NCBI GenBank assembly: GCA_965153455.1
Contig: OZ234500.1
Span: 14,507,579-14,571,578, forward strand
DNA length: 64,000 nucleotides
DNA from: Sphagnum compactum
Taxonomy: Eukaryota > Bryophyta > Sphagnopsida > Sphagnales
Direction of reading: 5' to 3'
Part shown: one piece after another, positions 60,162-64,000 of the stretch
Layout of the letters: each line of letters starts with the position of its first letter
How positions within the stretch are numbered: position 1 is the stretch's first letter
The notes under the pieces: generated by a model
The model's database searches: none
Told to the model about the DNA's origin: nothing
Seen by the model: the letters and a program-made list of their open reading frames with translations, nothing else
Made by a program: the position numbers and the translations under genes

Positions 60162-61395
60162 AAGCTATGAAGGAATGTTCTCTGCCAGGAGGTGCTTTCA
60201 AATACAAAGAATAAAACCTTGAACTGCTTTACAAGATACTTGTGTGTTTGGATAAAATAAGATAAACTTAGAAGCCTTTGTAACTGGTGGGTATTTGTGG
60301 TCCTTTTCAAGGTGGGCCTAAAAGTGTACATAAATATGCATGGAGTTGAAATTGGAGACTGATATTTGTAGTTCTGGTACACCGATGTCTGCCATTTTCG
60401 CAATACTTTACTGAATCACAATTGCCCGTGGGTCCAAGAAACTGGTGGAATTGACAGGGAGTCCCTCTGAACATAAATATCATCCCTAACAGCCTCATTT
60501 CATGGTATTTGTGCGCATTCAGCCACTTGCTCATTTGTGGGTCAGAAAACTAACCCAAATTGACAGACGTCTGCGTTGAAGATGGTACCAACAGCCTCAC
60601 TTCCTCCCATATTTAGTGACGTGTGTGAAGGGTCCTTGTCCATAATCTATACAAGTACAGCCTCATTTCATGTTATTTGTGGCTGCTGCTTGGCAATATG
60701 AGTCAACCTCTTCTCAATTTTCTTAACCTCAAAGCCTAAACCCCTTTTTATGCTTAATTCACCCCTAGTTCAAGCATCAATTTTACTCATACATGAGATT
60801 GCAAAACCAATTGTTCGATTCAAAGTTTACACCTTCAGAAGTAGTAGGTAAAAATTTCAACAAAATCATGCAAGGGATGACGAGATAACAAAGGTGGATC
60901 GAAAACATGGGTGATTTTGTAGGTTGGATCTGAACCTTCACAAACCAAAAAATGAACTCTTGACATGATACTAACATGTGCATTCTAATATGACATTCAC
61001 ACTAACCAAGTAAAGTATTCATAGAAAAATTTCAATCAAAATGTGTTTTCTAAAACAAACAAAAGGTGCCTTGCAGTTTTCAAAATGTGAATGAAAACTG
61101 GAATTTTGAAAACTATTAGCAACTTAAAAGGGAAGCCAGGCTGATTTCAGTGGTAGAACTCATAAATTAGCTCACAGTGTATATGGTGATCCATATGAAT
61201 TATTTAGGGGTCACCTTCCAAGTTCAAAAATTGTTTTTTGCAAGGAGCCTCTTCAATTGGCCCATCACAAAAAAAAAATTCAAAACTTTCAAGAGTCCAC
61301 AATATAGAAATATTCACTCCAAACATTGAAACACATAGGTCCCAATAGTTGCCCACCTATGTAAGTTCCAAGAGGATAACCTTGGGGGCAGGTAT
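60162..61395. other. No recognised gene; small direct repeats
   Basis: ACAGCCTCATTTCATG(G/T)TATTTGTG occurs at 60489 and 60657, with a partial ACAGCCTCACTTCC at 60590. Minus-strand open frames at 60107-60403 and 60307-60534 are unrecognised. Confidence 0.4.
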
Positions 61396-61399
61396 ATTG

Positions 61400-61560
61400 G
61401 ACACACGTTGGGGAACACATTGGGCACTTTCTGTGGGAACACAGTAGGAACAAAAAAAAAGTTCAATAAATCCAGCACCTTTCCCACCCTCCCCAAAAGG
61501 AAAAAAACTGGTGACTTTGGGTGTATACTGGCTCACTTCATTGGCAGCCAAGAAATTCTA
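61400..61560 (+). repeat. Dispersed repeat R1, copy 3
   Basis: GGGGAACACATTGGGCAC, CACCCTCCCC-AAAGGAAAAAAACTGG and CTTCATTGGCAGCCAAGAAATTC match 33840-33975. Confidence 0.65.
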
Positions 61561-61799
61561 TACCTCTTTGTGGCAACAACATGGAAGAAGGAAAAAATTG
61601 TGCATTCATGAGTGGGGATGCTTACATGTGGTACTTGCTGAACCAAGCTTCAGCATTAATTGATTTTCAAGAGTGCAAGTTGGAACTGTTTTTGGATCTC
61701 ACTTTCAATTTTTTCAAGAATCAAACACTACACTGTCGGAAAGCACTCCAAGAAAATTTGTAGTGCATGTGGAGAGCACCTTATATCCATCAATTTCAC

Positions 61800-62071
61800 T
61801 CCTAGAAATTGGAGGGATATTAGGTGTACTCCTCAAGGATGGGAGGGAAATCATGCCTACTTGTAGGTGTAAGAACCCTCCCCTATTGAGGAGTAGGCAT
61901 AAAAACCTCCCATTCATACATAGGTTTGGTTCATGATAAATTTTGCGTTGTGCTTTCCAATAGCTAAAGCCCTAGGGCGGGGGGACATACCCAAAATGCG
62001 GGGCTGGACTTGGCTATCACCTCATTCTAGGCCCCTTATTTTGAGAATCCCACCACCCTACGGCTTTACCC
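61800..62071 (+). mobile_element. Composite foldback repeat M1, best-preserved copy
   Basis: The first half (61810-61915) contains GGAGGGAAATCATGCCTACTTG, TAGGTGTAAGAACCCTCCCC and GAGTAGGCATAAAAACCTCCC, itself an inverted repeat. The second half (61966-62071) has AAAGCCCTAGGGCGGGGGGAC and CCACCCTACGGCTTTACCC as arms. Both halves recur together at 7130-7370 and 30890-31158, so they form one mobile unit. Confidence 0.75.
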
Positions 62072-62952
62072 TACACAAAATATATGGGGCAGTCCAAAGC
62101 GTTGGGTTACCATGGCGAAGTGCAAATCATAAAGGACACCTAGCCTACTTCTAGTTGATTGTTGAAATCTTAAAATATTTACATTGTGATTACTGGACCT
62201 TTTTTTGAAAAATTTAAGTATTTCAGTAAAATATGTTGATTAATAATCATAGGTATGGTATTTCCAAATTTGGTGGATATGCATTCATAGGTGTGAATGT
62301 ATGCAAACAAAAGGTTGATCCATTTTCAAAGGAGGTCATATGCTTTTTGGCTATGGAGGTCACATTAATGGATCTAGTTGTTCACATCTAGTTGATAATG
62401 TTGTTAAAGCTTTAACTTAAAGATACCTAGGGGAGGCCACTTTATGTACTATCATTGTAACACTTGCAAAAGAATGGATTTATCATGTATTTAGTTATTT
62501 TGAACTTTTGAAAAGTTTAGAATTAACAATTTAATCATTTGAAAGTTGAATATGTGAAGAGAAACTACGAAATTAGGACTACCAAATGATGTAACAATAA
62601 CATTAATAATTTTCTGTCTCACTAAATGATTTAAAATATAGATATTAACAAGGTTGTGCTTGAAATTCAATAGAAAACTTAAACTTAATCACCATGTTAC
62701 AAATAGTCTAGAATTAATTAAGTATTTATTATTTTATTTAGGGGGTGTATCACTTTTGAAATTTTGGATTGTTTGCACCAAATCATTGCATAAATTAAAT
62801 TATCTTTGTTTAGCATTTAGTGAATGATGCTTTTTTTTTTTTCGAAAATGTCCAAATATATTTAAGGTTTTTTTATTTTGAATTTAATGGATTATAATAT
62901 GTGAATTTTTGGATTATTGGAACATATATAATATAAATTTCATATACATTTA

Positions 62953-63565
62953 GGGTGAAAGCACATTAGGGTGTTCATTTACGACAATGGAGCTTTCCCT
63001 TCAAAGTACACATATTGCAATGTATTTGAAAATTGACATAAAATATGAATATTTAAATATAACTTAAATTAACATTTTTTTCATTTTCAATTTCTTGTCA
63101 TAATGTTATAAGGAATGTTTTTTTTTTCCTAAATATATAGTTTAAGAAAAAAAATGTTTAGAAAGATATTCAAAATAATCACAATTTTTCAGACCTTGAA
63201 AAGTCCATAACAAATAAATTCAAATCATAATCCATTTAACACATCTTTAATTTTTTAAACATTGATCATGCCATATGCTAAAGAATCAAATACTTAGGAT
63301 TGAAACATTTAAGATAAGAGTTTCATATTCATGAGTTTTACAAGTTTGACAAGAACTATTGACAAAATTCAACATACTTAAATTGTCCATGATTTTGATG
63401 TGCTTTTTGCATTCTTGGAAGGCCAATTGTGTTAGCTTACATGAACGAGTCTGTTATTTTAATATTTCAAAAAATATTCTTTTATTTATTTTCTTGTATC
63501 CAAGAAATATAGAAAAAATTGTCAATGTGACATTCATATAATTTCATTGTAGTGTGTTTTCACCC
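62953..63565. mobile_element. MITE family M4, copy 2 (613 bp)
   Basis: Ends GGGTGAAAGCACATTAGG and, reverse-complemented right end, GGGTGAAAACACACTAC, as in 54776-55386 and of almost equal length. Flanking TTTA/TTTG suggests a decayed duplication. The interior is AT-rich and only weakly similar to copy 1. No coding capacity. Confidence 0.8.
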
Positions 63566-64000
63566 TTTGGAGATTTCAAGTCCAAATTCTTAAATGAAAA
63601 AATTAGATAGTTTGTCTGGTATCATACAAAGATAGAAGAAAATATAAATTATGAAACAATTTATTTTTTCAAAATCAAATTCGAATTGAAAATAAAGTAA
63701 CAAATTGATTTAGTGAAAATTATTAGCCAATTTCTTGTGTTACAAAGGTCAAATTGAATGATACTTTATACCCAATGTATGATTGAATCTTGAATTTGTA
63801 TATTTCAGGCATTACACTTCACAACATTTTTATAAAATGCATACAACTTAACTTATGTTACATCATACATGTCATGAATTGGTAAAATCAACCCTTGAGG
63901 AATAGAAGGGACTTTATATATTTTTGCAAAAGATTACCTTATTAGAATGACCTTTTGGGAGCAAGGGTTTCAACTATCATAATGTGAAATACAATAATTA
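63566..64000. other. No recognised gene
   Basis: AT-rich sequence running off the window end; nothing identifiable. Confidence 0.4.

Overview
This window looks like nuclear DNA from a land plant or close streptophyte with a large, repeat-rich, AT-rich genome. The evidence is spliceosomal GT-AG introns, a ribophorin II relic most like plant sequences, En/Spm-type CACTA and hAT elements, Tourist/Harbinger-like MITEs, ABRE-type promoter motifs, and short TTTAGGG/CCCTAAA runs. I cannot name the species; a fern, lycophyte or bryophyte would fit as well as a seed plant. No bacterial, plastid or viral gene is recognisable, and most open frames are chance products of low-complexity DNA.

Layout. 0-7.4 kb: CT and poly-T tracts, a Harbinger-like MITE, a retroposon-like repeat and a six-copy 82-bp minisatellite. 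7.4-12 kb: no recognised gene. 12-17 kb: a degenerate ~21-bp minisatellite split by a complete ~4.0-kb CACTA element (TIR CACTA...TAGTG, TSD GGT). 17-23 kb: AT-rich repeats. 23.4-27.8 kb: a broken RPN2 (ribophorin II) gene whose intron 4 carries two well-formed box C/D snoRNA candidates and one decayed relative. The two good copies have a 12-nt guide to the 18S rRNA segment AATAGCGTATATT. 28-36 kb: mixed MITEs and relics. 37-51.4 kb: a direct segmental duplication; each half carries a three-exon gene for a 73-74 aa Lys/Gly-rich protein. These are the only two intact protein genes I can support. 53-57.5 kb: an hAT transposase pseudogene split by ~2.5 kb of tandem repeats that hold a 611-bp MITE. 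57.5-64 kb: MITEs and unassigned AT-rich DNA.

How it works together. The duplicated small genes share promoter architecture (ACGTGGC about 50 bp before a TATA box), which suggests ABA- or dehydration-linked expression. The RPN2 relic can no longer encode the glycosyltransferase subunit, but it keeps its splice sites and the snoRNAs between exons 4 and 5. It may therefore now act only as a snoRNA host. Everything else is mobile-element strata, several with readable nesting order.
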